This document shows, one piece after another, positions 8,966 through 17,318 of a DNA stretch of 64,000 nucleotides (within the stretch, counting starts at the first letter, position 1; the number at the start of each line of letters is the position of its first letter). The notes below the pieces were generated by a model that did not search any database, had not been told where the DNA came from, and was given only the letters and a program-made list of their open reading frames with translations. This DNA is from Candidatus Acetatifactor stercoripullorum (lineage in GTDB: Bacteria; Bacillota; Clostridia; Lachnospirales; Lachnospiraceae), in assembly GCA_019114005.1 (NCBI GenBank), contig DXGH01000073.1:1-64000 (forward strand). Reading direction: 5' to 3'. A program made the translations under genes and the position numbers.

Positions 8966-9008
8966 AAAAGGGCTCTGCCGCTGCACAAAGGGTGCAGGAC
9001 AGGGCCCT
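8966..9008. terminator. Convergent terminator between nrdR and the spoVB-like gene
   Basis: An imperfect stem of about 16 bp (GGGCTCTGCCGCTGCAC with GGTGCAGGACAGGGCCC) has a short loop and A-rich sequence to its left. On the minus strand this A-rich flank gives the U-tract expected for termination of the flippase transcript. Confidence 0.7.
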
Positions 9009-10329
9009 AAGTGTGTTTTAAAAAGCGGTGGAGACATCCCAGATAAAGGAGACTCTGCAAAATCTGGCTTGCCAGTATGCCCCACAGATATCCGGTGATG
9101 CCAAAAACCGGTATGGCAAAAAACACAAAGGCAAGACGGACAAAGAGACAGATCACATTCATGACAAAAATTTTTCCGGCCTGGCCCAGCCCCTGAAGGA
9201 TGCTGGAGAGGGTGGTGTCCAAGTACATAAAAGGGCAGATAAAGCCAAGAGTGGTAATAAAATGTCCCGCCAGGGGACTGCCAAAGAGTACATTGCCCGC
9301 CCATTTTCCAAACAGTCCAAAGCCGCACATGCAAAAAAGTCCCAGGAGGCAGCAGTATTTGATGGTGCGCAGAGCCGATTGGCGCACTGCCTGCAGATTT
9401 CCCAGCGCATAGCTTTCGGATATAAGAGGCAGAAGAAGCACAGCCACAGAGTTTGTCAGGGCGTTTGGAAAGAAAATAAGCGGCATGGCCATGCCTGTCA
9501 GAACGCCGTAGACGCTTAAGGCGGTGGAGGTGTCGTAGCCGTATGCCCGAAGCTTTGCGGGAATGGAAACGGACTCCACACTCTGTAAAAGATTGAGCAC
9601 AATGCGGTTTGCGGTCAGAGGCAGCGCCATCCCAAGAATACTTTTGTAAATGGCGCCCACGGGGGCAGAGACAGAGCCGGCACGCTTTTGAAAGCAGCAG
9701 CAGTAAATAGAGACCACAGACACGATCATGGAGAAGAATTCTCCCACTGTGAGCCCCACAACCGCCACATTGATGGTGGGTGTCTTTCCCTGGGAAAGAA
9801 CCAGGGCGGATACTGCGTACACACAGCCCACCCGGGTGAGCTGCTCCACAAGCTGGGAGAAGGCGGGCAGTCCCGCCTTTTTGATGCCGTAAAAATAACC
9901 GTTCACACAGGAATGTACGGCGGAAAGAGGCACGGAGAAGGCCAGAATCCGCAGCATGGGAGCGGTTCTTGACTCTAAGAGCAGGCGGGCGGCGATAAAG
10001 TCGGAGAAAAAGAAGATAACGGCGCAGCATAAAAAGGACAGAGGCATGGAGATGCTCATGCCTGCCAGCATGGGCTTGAAGGAGGGGCTTTTTTCTTTGG
10101 CAGAACGCTCCGCCACAAATTTGGAGATGGCCGTCTGGTATCCCGCTGCAGTCAGGGAGAAGGAAAGGGAAAGAACGGGACTTAAAAGCTGATAGATGCC
10201 CATTCCCTCCTCTCCAAACAGTCTGGAGAGATAAATGCGGTAAAAAAAGCCGATGATCCGGCTGATCAGGCCTGTAATGGTAAGAATAAAGGTACCCATG
10301 ATAAGAGGGTGTCTTTTGCCTTGCTTCAT
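9007..10329 (-). CDS. SpoVB-like polysaccharide flippase (MOP superfamily)
   Basis: Members of this family flip undecaprenol-linked precursors; SpoVB acts in spore-cortex formation. The 440-residue protein has about 12-14 hydrophobic helices and starts GTFILTITGLISRIIGFFYRIYLSRLFGEEGMGIYQL, the signature start of SpoVB/YtgP/MurJ-type flippases. Another typical stretch is KSILGMALPLTANRIVLNLLQSVESV. Calling it SpoVB itself rather than a paralogue is inference from the sporulation neighbourhood. It is transcribed from a region shared with the divergent cysteine desulfurase gene. Confidence 0.82.
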   Translation of the reverse strand: MKQGKRHPLIMGTFILTITGLISRIIGFFYRIYLSRLFGEEGMGIYQLLSPVLSLSFSLTAAGYQTAISKFVAERSAKEKSPSFKPMLAGMSISMPLSFLCCAVIFFFSDFIAARLLLESRTAPMLRILAFSVPLSAVHSCVNGYFYGIKKAGLPAFSQLVEQLTRVGCVYAVSALVLSQGKTPTINVAVVGLTVGEFFSMIVSVVSIYCCCFQKRAGSVSAPVGAIYKSILGMALPLTANRIVLNLLQSVESVSIPAKLRAYGYDTSTALSVYGVLTGMAMPLIFFPNALTNSVAVLLLPLISESYALGNLQAVRQSALRTIKYCCLLGLFCMCGFGLFGKWAGNVLFGSPLAGHFITTLGFICPFMYLDTTLSSILQGLGQAGKIFVMNVICLFVRLAFVFFAIPVFGITGYLWGILASQILQSLLYLGCLHRFLKHT

Positions 10330-10392
10330 ATAACACCAAAGAAAAGCTTTTCCTCATTATAATTTCATTGTCATTATATGCCGCCCGGACAG

Positions 10393-10422
10393 TTGACAGA
10401 ACTGATTGGCCGATGCTATATT
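10393..10422 (+). promoter_or_regulatory. Promoter of the cysteine desulfurase gene
   Basis: Perfect TTGACA and TATATT are 18 bases apart, with an extended -10 (TGC) directly before TATATT. It lies about 33 bases before the start codon. Confidence 0.75.
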
Positions 10423-10454
10423 AATTTTGAATTTGCGGGAAACGGTGAGATTTT

Positions 10455-11618
10455 ATGATATATTTGGACAATGCGGCTGCCACCAGACTGGCGCCGGAGG
10501 CTCTTGAGGCTATGCTGCCTTTTTTTACAGAAAATTATGGAAATCCGGGAAGCATATACTCCATGGGCACTGCCGCTAAGCGGGCGATAAGTGATGCAAG
10601 GGAAAGCATCGCAGAGAGTATGGGAGCCAGGGCGGATGAGATTTATTTTACCTCGGGAGGCACGGAGGCGGATAACTGGGCCATAAAAGGGGCGGCAAAG
10701 GCCCTGGCCGGCAGAGGACGCCACATCGTGACCACAAGGATAGAGCATCCTGCGGTGCTTAACACCTGCAGGGCCCTGGAAGAGAGCGGCTTTGAGGTTA
10801 CCTATCTGGATGTGGACCGGTATGGGATGGTAAAAATACAGGATGTGCAGGAAGCCTTGCGGCCGGACACTATTTTGATCAGCGTTATGTTTGCAAATAA
10901 TGAGATCGGCACCCTGGAGCCCATTGCAGAGATCGGCGCTCTGGCCGGGGAGAAGGGGATTTTGTTCCACACAGACGCGGTGCAGGCATATGGCCAGGTG
11001 CCGGTGCAGGTACAGGAGCTGGGAATCGATTTGATGAGTGTAAGTGCGCACAAGCTCAACGGGCCCAAAGGCGTTGGATGCCTTTACATCAAAAGAGGCT
11101 CCAGGCTTCGTTCCTTTGTGCACGGAGGAGGGCAGGAAAGAAACAGCCGGGCAGGAACAGAAAATGTCCCAGGGATTGTGGGCTTTGCTGCGGCGGCAAA
11201 AAGAGCGGTCAGGATCATGGAGGAAAAGACCGCGAAAGAAACTGCTTTGCGGGATTATCTGACGGAGAGACTGCTGACGGAAATACCGGGCAGCAGGCTG
11301 AACGGGCACCCAAAGCTGCGGCTTCCGGGCAATGTAAATATATCCTTTCCGGGAATAGAGGGAGAATCCCTGCTTATTATGCTGGATATGCAGGGAATCT
11401 GCGCTTCCTCAGGCTCGGCCTGCTCTTCGGGCGCCATTGACCCTTCCCATGTGCTGCTGGCCATTGGACTGAGCGAGAAGGAGGCAAGGGGGGCCCTGCG
11501 TCTTACTTTGTCTGAGGAGAACACAAAGGAGGAGCTGGACGCGGCTGTGGAGAAGGTGAAAGAATGCGTTTTCAGGCTCCAGGAAATGAGAAAACCAGGA
11601 GATTCTTTTTTGCAGTAA
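10455..11618 (+). CDS. Cysteine desulfurase (NifS/IscS class)
   Basis: This PLP enzyme takes sulfur from cysteine to make an enzyme persulfide for Fe-S clusters and tRNA thiolation. Visible are the N-terminal YLDNAAAT, TSGGTEADNWA (PLP phosphate pocket), the H-D pair in LFHTDAVQAYG, the PLP lysine K200 in SAHKLNGPKG, and the catalytic C323 in SSGSACSSG, on the long flexible loop typical of class I. Length 387 aa. No iscU gene is adjacent. The tRNA thiolase gene mnmA lies 7.8 kb downstream on the same strand, and this desulfurase is the likely sulfur donor for it. Confidence 0.93.
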   Translation: MIYLDNAAATRLAPEALEAMLPFFTENYGNPGSIYSMGTAAKRAISDARESIAESMGARADEIYFTSGGTEADNWAIKGAAKALAGRGRHIVTTRIEHPAVLNTCRALEESGFEVTYLDVDRYGMVKIQDVQEALRPDTILISVMFANNEIGTLEPIAEIGALAGEKGILFHTDAVQAYGQVPVQVQELGIDLMSVSAHKLNGPKGVGCLYIKRGSRLRSFVHGGGQERNSRAGTENVPGIVGFAAAAKRAVRIMEEKTAKETALRDYLTERLLTEIPGSRLNGHPKLRLPGNVNISFPGIEGESLLIMLDMQGICASSGSACSSGAIDPSHVLLAIGLSEKEARGALRLTLSEENTKEELDAAVEKVKECVFRLQEMRKPGDSFLQ

Positions 11619-11639
11619 CTAAGGAAGGAAACAGGGAGT

Positions 11640-12920
11640 TTGAAAAGAACGGTAGTCCAAAAAGCGTTTCATAGTGTGTTTTTTATCTTGGCTGGAAGCA
11701 TAGTGGGCCTCTTGGCTCTTCTTCTTGTATTTTGCCTTCCGCTGGAGCCCATGAGGCTTCATGTCTGGCAGTCTTTGTATCTTTTGGAGGATGAATTTGG
11801 AGATTCAGAGATGATTTCCGGCTACCCGGCCACGCTTACAGGGAATTTTACGGATTGCCTGATGCTGGAAAACGCTGTTTATCAAAATGAGGAGCATTCT
11901 CTTTTGGAGCAGGTTTTGTATATGTACCGCAAAGAAAGCGGGCAGGGGGACGGCTGGGCGGCAGGAGACTCCCTGGTGGATTATCTTGAGGGTGTACAGC
12001 AGCCAAGAGAGGTGGAATATGCAAGATACTGGCATGGATATCTTGTGGTACTAAAGCCCCTTCTTGCGGTTACTACGCTGGGCTCCATCCGGATTGGAGC
12101 CTCTGCACTGCAGCTTGCCCTGGCGGGGTTTGTCTGTCTGGAATGCGCGGCTCGAAAAAGAAAAATGCTGGGGGCGGCTTTCCTGCTGTCCCTGCCGTTT
12201 TTGTATTATGTGACCTTGTATACTTCTCTGTCCCTGAGTATTTGTTATTATATCATGTGCGGGGCGGTGCTTGTGCAGCTTGGGCTTCACAAAAAAATGG
12301 AAAGCAGGGGCTGGTATTGGGAATTTTTCCTGCTTTTGGGAATGGTCACAGCTTATTTTGACTTTTTGACTTATCCGCTGGTGACTTTAGGCTTTCCCCT
12401 GTGTGTTTATCTATATCTGAGCAGCGATAAGCCGAAGGCGGCTTTTGTGAAAGCACTTGCTTTTATTTTGTCTTGGATGATTGGATACGGGGGATTTTGG
12501 GCAATGAAATGGGTGATGACAGATCTGCTTGTGGGAGGGAATGTGATCCTGGATGGCTGGAACACTTTGCTTGCCAGAACGGAGACTGCGCAAGACCAGA
12601 ATATCCTGTCAGGATTCTTGTCCGTTCTTAAGCAGAATCTGAGCGTTTACGATAATTGGGGATTTTATCTGCCTGCTGTGGGGATAGCGCTTTGGCTGTT
12701 TGGCCTGCTTGCAGGATGCCGCAAAGGCTTTAGGATGGACAGTGTAAAATATATGCTGCCCTTTCTTCTCCCGGCCCTTCTGCCTTTTATATGGATATTT
12801 TTTACCCAGAATCATTCCGGGCAGCATTGGATTTATACCTGTAAAATATTTGCGGTCAGCGTCTTTGCCCTGATCTGTGCTTTTGGAAAAGGAATTGAAA
12901 ATTATGTCAGAACTGATTAA
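11640..12920 (+). CDS. Polytopic membrane protein, GT-C-like, unknown function
   Basis: I do not recognise a named family. The 426 residues contain a first helix (about 12-32), an extracellular segment of roughly 110 residues with FGDSEMISGYPATLTGNF, then about nine further helices with short loops. That layout is common in GT-C glycosyltransferases and in lipid-sugar membrane proteins. The TTG start has AAGGAAGG upstream. The last bases overlap the GtrII-like gene that follows, so the two are probably co-translated and act together, perhaps in modifying a surface polysaccharide. Confidence 0.6.
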   Translation: MKRTVVQKAFHSVFFILAGSIVGLLALLLVFCLPLEPMRLHVWQSLYLLEDEFGDSEMISGYPATLTGNFTDCLMLENAVYQNEEHSLLEQVLYMYRKESGQGDGWAAGDSLVDYLEGVQQPREVEYARYWHGYLVVLKPLLAVTTLGSIRIGASALQLALAGFVCLECAARKRKMLGAAFLLSLPFLYYVTLYTSLSLSICYYIMCGAVLVQLGLHKKMESRGWYWEFFLLLGMVTAYFDFLTYPLVTLGFPLCVYLYLSSDKPKAAFVKALAFILSWMIGYGGFWAMKWVMTDLLVGGNVILDGWNTLLARTETAQDQNILSGFLSVLKQNLSVYDNWGFYLPAVGIALWLFGLLAGCRKGFRMDSVKYMLPFLLPALLPFIWIFFTQNHSGQHWIYTCKIFAVSVFALICAFGKGIENYVRTD

Positions 12921-14583
12921 GGATATCAAATATTTCTGGAGCAGAAAATGCTTTGCCATAGGGATTCCCCTGATGATGGCCTTAAGCTATTGCACCTTGC
13001 TTCTCAATCCTACGGTGGGTATCGACGATACCGCCTTTAAGGTTTACTTTGTGGATGGTGTTTCACCTGCCACCGGGCGGTGGTGCCTGTATCTGATCAA
13101 TAAGCTGCTTCCCCTGGATTATAATCCTTATTTTGTGGAGGCACTGGGGCTTGTTTTTTTCTGCCTGTCCGTGACCCTCTGGTGCGTGGTTTTTTATCGG
13201 ATTCTGGGAGAGAGATTATCTGTGTGGGCCTATACCATAGCTGCAGCGGCCATGCTTTCCAGCCCCATGATCAGCGAGGTGGCGGTATGGTATCTGCAAA
13301 ACGGCCTGTTTTTGGGCTATGGGGCCTGTGCGGCAGCGGTGCTTATGGGGATGGGGAGCCTGCGCGCCGGGGGCAGGTTTTCTTTCAAAAAGCGTTTTTT
13401 CCGGATTTTTCTGTGCGCAGTTTTTGCCGCTGTGGCTGCGGGCTTTTATGAGTCCTTCATGCTTGTATTTTTGATGGGAATGGTGATGGCCTTTTGGCTG
13501 GTTCGTGTGACGGACTGCAGGGAGTACGAAAAAAAGCCCCTTTCGTGGATTTTAAATGTGCTTGGAGCGTGCGTTTTGGGGATGCTTTTGCGGGCGGCGG
13601 TGACTGGTTTTCTTACGGCGGCATTTCACCTGGAGGAGCAGAAGCATGTGCTGGAGGACAGAGGGCTTTCGGAGATTTTGGAGGGAATTCTCTCCTGGTT
13701 TTCACCCCAGGGAAGGGAGGAGCTCGTCTATGTGCTGAAGGATTTCTTTGTGAAATACTATCTGAACGCGGTGGTATACCTTCCCGTGATGGTTTTGGTG
13801 CTCTCAGTGCTTGTGGTGCTGTTTTTTTCCATACGGTATACGGCAGGAAAACGGGACGGCTGGGTTCTGGCGGCGGGAGCGGGCATTATACTGCTTCCCT
13901 GGGTGCTTCCGGTGATGGAGAGAGTGGCCACCTATTACCGCTCCAGCCAATATGTGCCCCTGATCACGGCGTTTGCGGTTCTGCTCATTGCCTGGGAGAT
14001 CAGAAATGTAAAGCGCCTGCCTGTGCGGGCGGCGGCCTCTTTGGCAGCCTTTGTGCTTCTGTATCGTCAGAGCTATGAGATGAATCAATGGTTTTATGTG
14101 GATGCCATGAAATATGAGGACACAAAGCGCACCATGGAAAACGTGGCTCTTTATCTGCAGGCAAACTGCGACACCTCAAAGCCGGTCTGTGTGATCGGCA
14201 GCTATCAGACGCCAGAGAGCCTGATCAGCCAGGCCTACTGTCCTGAGTGGTCGAAAAAATACACGTTGATAAAATTTTTAGTGGAGGGGCTCTCCCCGGA
14301 GCTTTTTGAAACATACAATTCCCCGGAGGGCTATGCTTTTGCGGAGACACCAAGGCTTTCCTTTATCAACTGGGGCGCCACGGCCTTTTACGGCTTTGAC
14401 AGAGAGCTGATTTCCTTTTGGTCCATGCACGGCTTTTCCTTTACGGAGGACGGCAATCTGGAGCACTATGCCCAGGCCAGGGAGCTGATGCAGGATGGAC
14501 CCGCCTGGCCCAAAGAGGGTTCCGTGGTGGAGCTTGAGGAGTATATTGTGGTGAATTTCGGAAATGTGGAAACGGGTGAGTAA
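12904..14583 (+). CDS. GtrII-like membrane glucosyltransferase
   Basis: This 559-residue protein resembles the GtrII glucosyl transferase family, which transfers glucose from a polyprenol-phosphate carrier to surface polysaccharide outside the membrane. The start LNPTVGIDDTAFKVYFVDGVSPATGRWCLYLINKLL is typical, with acidic residues after the first helix. About eleven hydrophobic helices follow, then a C-terminal soluble domain of some 160 residues. The ATG at 12904 is preferred because AAAGGAATTG precedes it; an ATG 27 bases upstream lacks a site. It overlaps the preceding membrane-protein gene by 17 bases. No GtrB-type partner is adjacent, but a DPM-like GT2 with DUF2304 partner lies in the exopolysaccharide locus. 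Confidence 0.7.
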   Translation: MSELIKDIKYFWSRKCFAIGIPLMMALSYCTLLLNPTVGIDDTAFKVYFVDGVSPATGRWCLYLINKLLPLDYNPYFVEALGLVFFCLSVTLWCVVFYRILGERLSVWAYTIAAAAMLSSPMISEVAVWYLQNGLFLGYGACAAAVLMGMGSLRAGGRFSFKKRFFRIFLCAVFAAVAAGFYESFMLVFLMGMVMAFWLVRVTDCREYEKKPLSWILNVLGACVLGMLLRAAVTGFLTAAFHLEEQKHVLEDRGLSEILEGILSWFSPQGREELVYVLKDFFVKYYLNAVVYLPVMVLVLSVLVVLFFSIRYTAGKRDGWVLAAGAGIILLPWVLPVMERVATYYRSSQYVPLITAFAVLLIAWEIRNVKRLPVRAAASLAAFVLLYRQSYEMNQWFYVDAMKYEDTKRTMENVALYLQANCDTSKPVCVIGSYQTPESLISQAYCPEWSKKYTLIKFLVEGLSPELFETYNSPEGYAFAETPRLSFINWGATAFYGFDRELISFWSMHGFSFTEDGNLEHYAQARELMQDGPAWPKEGSVVELEEYIVVNFGNVETGE

Positions 14584-14589
14584 AGAAGC

Positions 14590-15291
14590 ATGGATCAATA
14601 TAAAATCTTGGTGGTGGAGGACGATGCAGTGATTGCCGGTTCCATGAAGCTGCATCTGGAAAAATGGGGCTATCAGGTGGCGTGTGTGGAGGATTTTTGC
14701 AATGTGCTTTCGCAGTTTGCTGCGTTTTCTCCTCATCTGGTGCTTTTGGATATTGTGCTGCCCTTTTTTAACGGGCATTACTGGTGCGGTCAGATCCGTC
14801 AGATTTCTCAGGTGCCCATTATCTTTGTGTCTTCTGCCGGGGACAACATGAACATTGTCATGGCGGTGAATATGGGCGGAGACGATTTTCTTACAAAGCC
14901 CTTTGATTTAGAGGTGCTTTCCGCCAAAGTGCAGGCCCTGCTGCGAAGGACCTATGCCTTCCGGGGCCCTACCAGCGTGCTGGAATACCGGGGCATTGTG
15001 CTGGATTTGGCGGACGCCTCCCTAAAGGTGGGGGAAAGAAAGATGGAGCTGACAAAAAATGAGTTTAAAATCCTGCAGCTTTTGTTTGAAAATATCGGTA
15101 GGATCGTATCCAGAGAGGAGCTGATGGAGCGTCTCTGGGACAGCGAGTGCTTTGTGGATGACAACACGCTGACGGTAAACATGGCCAGACTGCGCAAAAA
15201 GCTGGAGGGCGCAGGGGCAGAGCATCTTATTTCCACAAAGAAAGGAATCGGTTATCTGTGCGGCAGCGCTGGGGATTCTACGGTTTCCTGA
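14590..15291 (+). CDS. Response regulator, OmpR family (BceR-like)
   Basis: This is the DNA-binding partner of the intramembrane-sensing kinase encoded next. The receiver has acidic residues E10-D12, phospho-acceptor D54 in LLDIVLPFFNGHYWC and K103 in LTKPFD. The winged-helix domain (about 130-228) has LTKNEFKILQLLFENIGRIVSREEL and the recognition region DDNTLTVNMARLRKKL. The FFNG-YWC segment after D54 is typical of BceR/BraR regulators, which switch on antimicrobial-peptide detoxification ABC transporters. The transporter genes follow in the same cluster. Confidence 0.92.
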   Translation: MDQYKILVVEDDAVIAGSMKLHLEKWGYQVACVEDFCNVLSQFAAFSPHLVLLDIVLPFFNGHYWCGQIRQISQVPIIFVSSAGDNMNIVMAVNMGGDDFLTKPFDLEVLSAKVQALLRRTYAFRGPTSVLEYRGIVLDLADASLKVGERKMELTKNEFKILQLLFENIGRIVSREELMERLWDSECFVDDNTLTVNMARLRKKLEGAGAEHLISTKKGIGYLCGSAGDSTVS

Positions 15292-15307
15292 GGCATGAAA
15301 GAAAAGC

Positions 15308-16393
15308 ATGGAGAAAGGCATGGAGGCAATGGAAAAAAGAAAAAAAGCAGGAGGAGAAAGCAGTCTGGGACTGTGGCTTGATTTTGTATGGGAATGCAAA
15401 GGAGCGCTTTTACTGTATGGCCTCACAGTGTTTCTGTTTATGGCGGTGGGAGCCCTTTACAGAATGGAACAGGTGTCGAGACTGCTGTATGCAATTCCCC
15501 TTTCTGCTTTTTTCTGGCTGGCCGCCGGCTTTTTTGCGGGGAAAAGGTATGTGGCAAAGAGGAGAGAGCTCTTGCTTGCGGGGGAAAATCTTAAGCAGCT
15601 TGGGACGGTGGAGTGGAACCCGGATTTGTGGCGGGAGAAAAGAAAACCCTTAGAAGGCGCTTATGAGGGGTTGATTGAAGCGATGGAGGAATTAAGAAAA
15701 CGTAAACAGTCTTTGGAGGAGGAGGCCCAGACTGCGAGGGGCGATTATTATCTTATGTGGGCCCATCAGATCAAGACCCCCATTGCGGCCATGAAGCTTT
15801 TGTTAGGAGGGGAGACAATCGGCTCCAGAGAAAGATTTTTGTTAAAGGAGGAGCTTTTCAAAACGGAGCAGTATGTGGAGATGGTGCTTCACTATCAGAG
15901 GCTGGAGAGCATGGGGCAGGATTTGGTCCTACAGGAGTGTGATCTTTACACCTTGTTAAAGCAGGCAGTGAAAAAGTATGCCGTGCTTTTTATCAACAAG
16001 GGAGTCCGCCTGCAGCTTTCGGAGATGAGGCTGTCTGTTCTGACGGACGAAAAATGGCTTGGCTTCTGCATCGAACAGATTCTGTCAAACAGCATCAAAT
16101 ATACGGCTCCGGCTACGGGCTGCATCTCCATTTATCTGTGGGAGCAGGAACCCCATACGCTGGTGGTGGAGGACAACGGCATCGGAATCAGGCCCGAGGA
16201 CCTGCCCCGGATTTTTGAGAGAGGCTTTACGGGCTATAACGGACGCATGGACAAAAAATCTACAGGGATAGGCTTATATCTTTGCAGGCAGATTTTAGAC
16301 CGGCTGGGAAATCAGATCAGGGTAGAGAGCAGGGAAAATCAGGGCACGAGAGTGTATCTGTCCCTTTATCAGACAAAAGAGAATAAGGATTGA
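15308..16393 (+). CDS. Sensor histidine kinase, intramembrane-sensing (BceS-like)
   Basis: Two close transmembrane helices (about residues 34-52 and 59-78) with almost no extracellular loop show that this kinase senses within the membrane, via its ABC transporter. The dimerisation and phospho-acceptor helix has H153 in MWAHQIKTPIAAMKLLL. The ATPase domain has EQILSNSIKYT (N box), VVEDNGIGI (G1) and KSTGIGLYLCRQI (G2). Several in-frame ATGs occupy the first 25 bases and the exact start is uncertain. It follows the regulator gene by 16 bases. Confidence 0.9.
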   Translation: MEKGMEAMEKRKKAGGESSLGLWLDFVWECKGALLLYGLTVFLFMAVGALYRMEQVSRLLYAIPLSAFFWLAAGFFAGKRYVAKRRELLLAGENLKQLGTVEWNPDLWREKRKPLEGAYEGLIEAMEELRKRKQSLEEEAQTARGDYYLMWAHQIKTPIAAMKLLLGGETIGSRERFLLKEELFKTEQYVEMVLHYQRLESMGQDLVLQECDLYTLLKQAVKKYAVLFINKGVRLQLSEMRLSVLTDEKWLGFCIEQILSNSIKYTAPATGCISIYLWEQEPHTLVVEDNGIGIRPEDLPRIFERGFTGYNGRMDKKSTGIGLYLCRQILDRLGNQIRVESRENQGTRVYLSLYQTKENKD

Positions 16394-16410
16394 TGCCTTA
16401 TGTGACAAAA

Positions 16411-16437
16411 ATGTAAGGTTTAACGGGGAAATGTAAG
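16411..16437 (+). promoter_or_regulatory. Candidate response-regulator operator (direct repeat)
   Basis: ATGTAAG occurs twice, starting 20 bases apart (16411-16417 and 16431-16437), so both copies face the same side of the helix. TATCAT at 16470-16475 is a possible -10 element with no good -35, consistent with activation by an OmpR-family dimer bound just upstream. The target is the ABC transporter pair. Confidence 0.55.
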
Positions 16438-16541
16438 ACAGCCTTATGGCAGCGCATTTCCTTTTTCTGTATCATTATTTCAAACGGTACCTCTGGGCGT
16501 CGTTTTCATTCATTTAGATTCGGGAAAAGAGGAGTGTGTTT

Positions 16542-17318
16542 ATGGCGTTATTGGAAGTGAAAAATGTAAAAAAGATTTATACCCAGCGTCTGGGAGGCAG
16601 CAAGGTACAGGCTCTTTTTGACGTGACCTTTTCAGTGGAGCAGGGGGAATATGTGGCTATTATGGGAGAGTCGGGATCGGGAAAAACCACGCTGCTCAAT
16701 ATTATGGCCTCTCTGGATAAGCCTACCGGCGGCCAGGTGATTTTAGCGGGAAAGAATATGGCGGATATTAAGCCAAAGGAGCTGTGCGCCTTCAGACGGG
16801 ATAACCTGGGCTTTGTGTTTCAGGATTTTAATCTGCTGGATACCCTGTCTCTTCGGGACAATATTTTTCTGCCTCTGGTGCTGGCGGGCGTAAGCTATCA
16901 GGTGATGGAAGAAAGACTGCTTCCGCTGGCCCGCAGGCTTTATATTCAGGACATTTTGGACAAATATCCCTATGAGGTATCGGGAGGACAGAAGCAGAGA
17001 GCGGCAGTGGCCCGGGCGTTGATTACAAGGCCCCAGATCATTCTTGCGGATGAGCCTACCGGGGCGCTGGACTCCAAGGCCTCGGACAGGCTGTTGCGCA
17101 TCTTTGGGGATGTGAACAGAGACGGCCAGACCATCCTTATGGTGACCCACAGCATTCAGGCGGCCAGCCGGGCGGGAAGAGTGCTTTTTATCAAGGATGG
17201 CTGTGTGTTTAACCAGATTTACAGAGGAAACCTGAAGGATGAGGAAATGTACCGCAAGATTTCAGATACTTTGACGGTGCTGCAGACAGGAAAGGAAGGA
17301 GGGGTTTCTCATGAATAA
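16542..17318 (+). CDS. ABC transporter ATP-binding protein (BceA-like)
   Basis: This is the ATPase of a peptide-antibiotic detoxification transporter. It has Walker A GESGSGKTT, Q-loop FQDFNLLDTLSL, signature VSGGQKQRAAVARAL, Walker [13 protein letters not shown] and the switch histidine in MVTHS. Length is about 258 aa. I chose the ATG at 16542 because GAGGAG sits 8 bases before it; a GTG two codons upstream overlaps that site. The stop codon lies inside the start of the permease gene (8-base overlap), so the two subunits are coupled. Confidence 0.93.
   Translation: MALLEVKNVKKIYTQRLGGSKVQALFDVTFSVEQGEYVAIMGESGSGKTTLLNIMASLDKPTGGQVILAGKNMADIKPKELCAFRRDNLGFVFQDFNLLDTLSLRDNIFLPLVLAGVSYQVMEERLLPLARRLYIQDILDKYPYEVSGGQKQRAAVARALITRPQIILADEPTGALDSKASDRLLRIFGDVNRDGQTILMVTHSIQAASRAGRVLFIKDGCVFNQIYRGNLKDEEMYRKISDTLTVLQTGKEGGVSHE

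Noticed and set aside
8927-10357. Long open frame (476 codons) on the minus strand
   Set aside because: It lies in another frame of the same strand as the spoVB-like gene, is rich in His, Cys and Arg with no family resemblance, and has no ribosome binding site. It is a shadow of the real gene.
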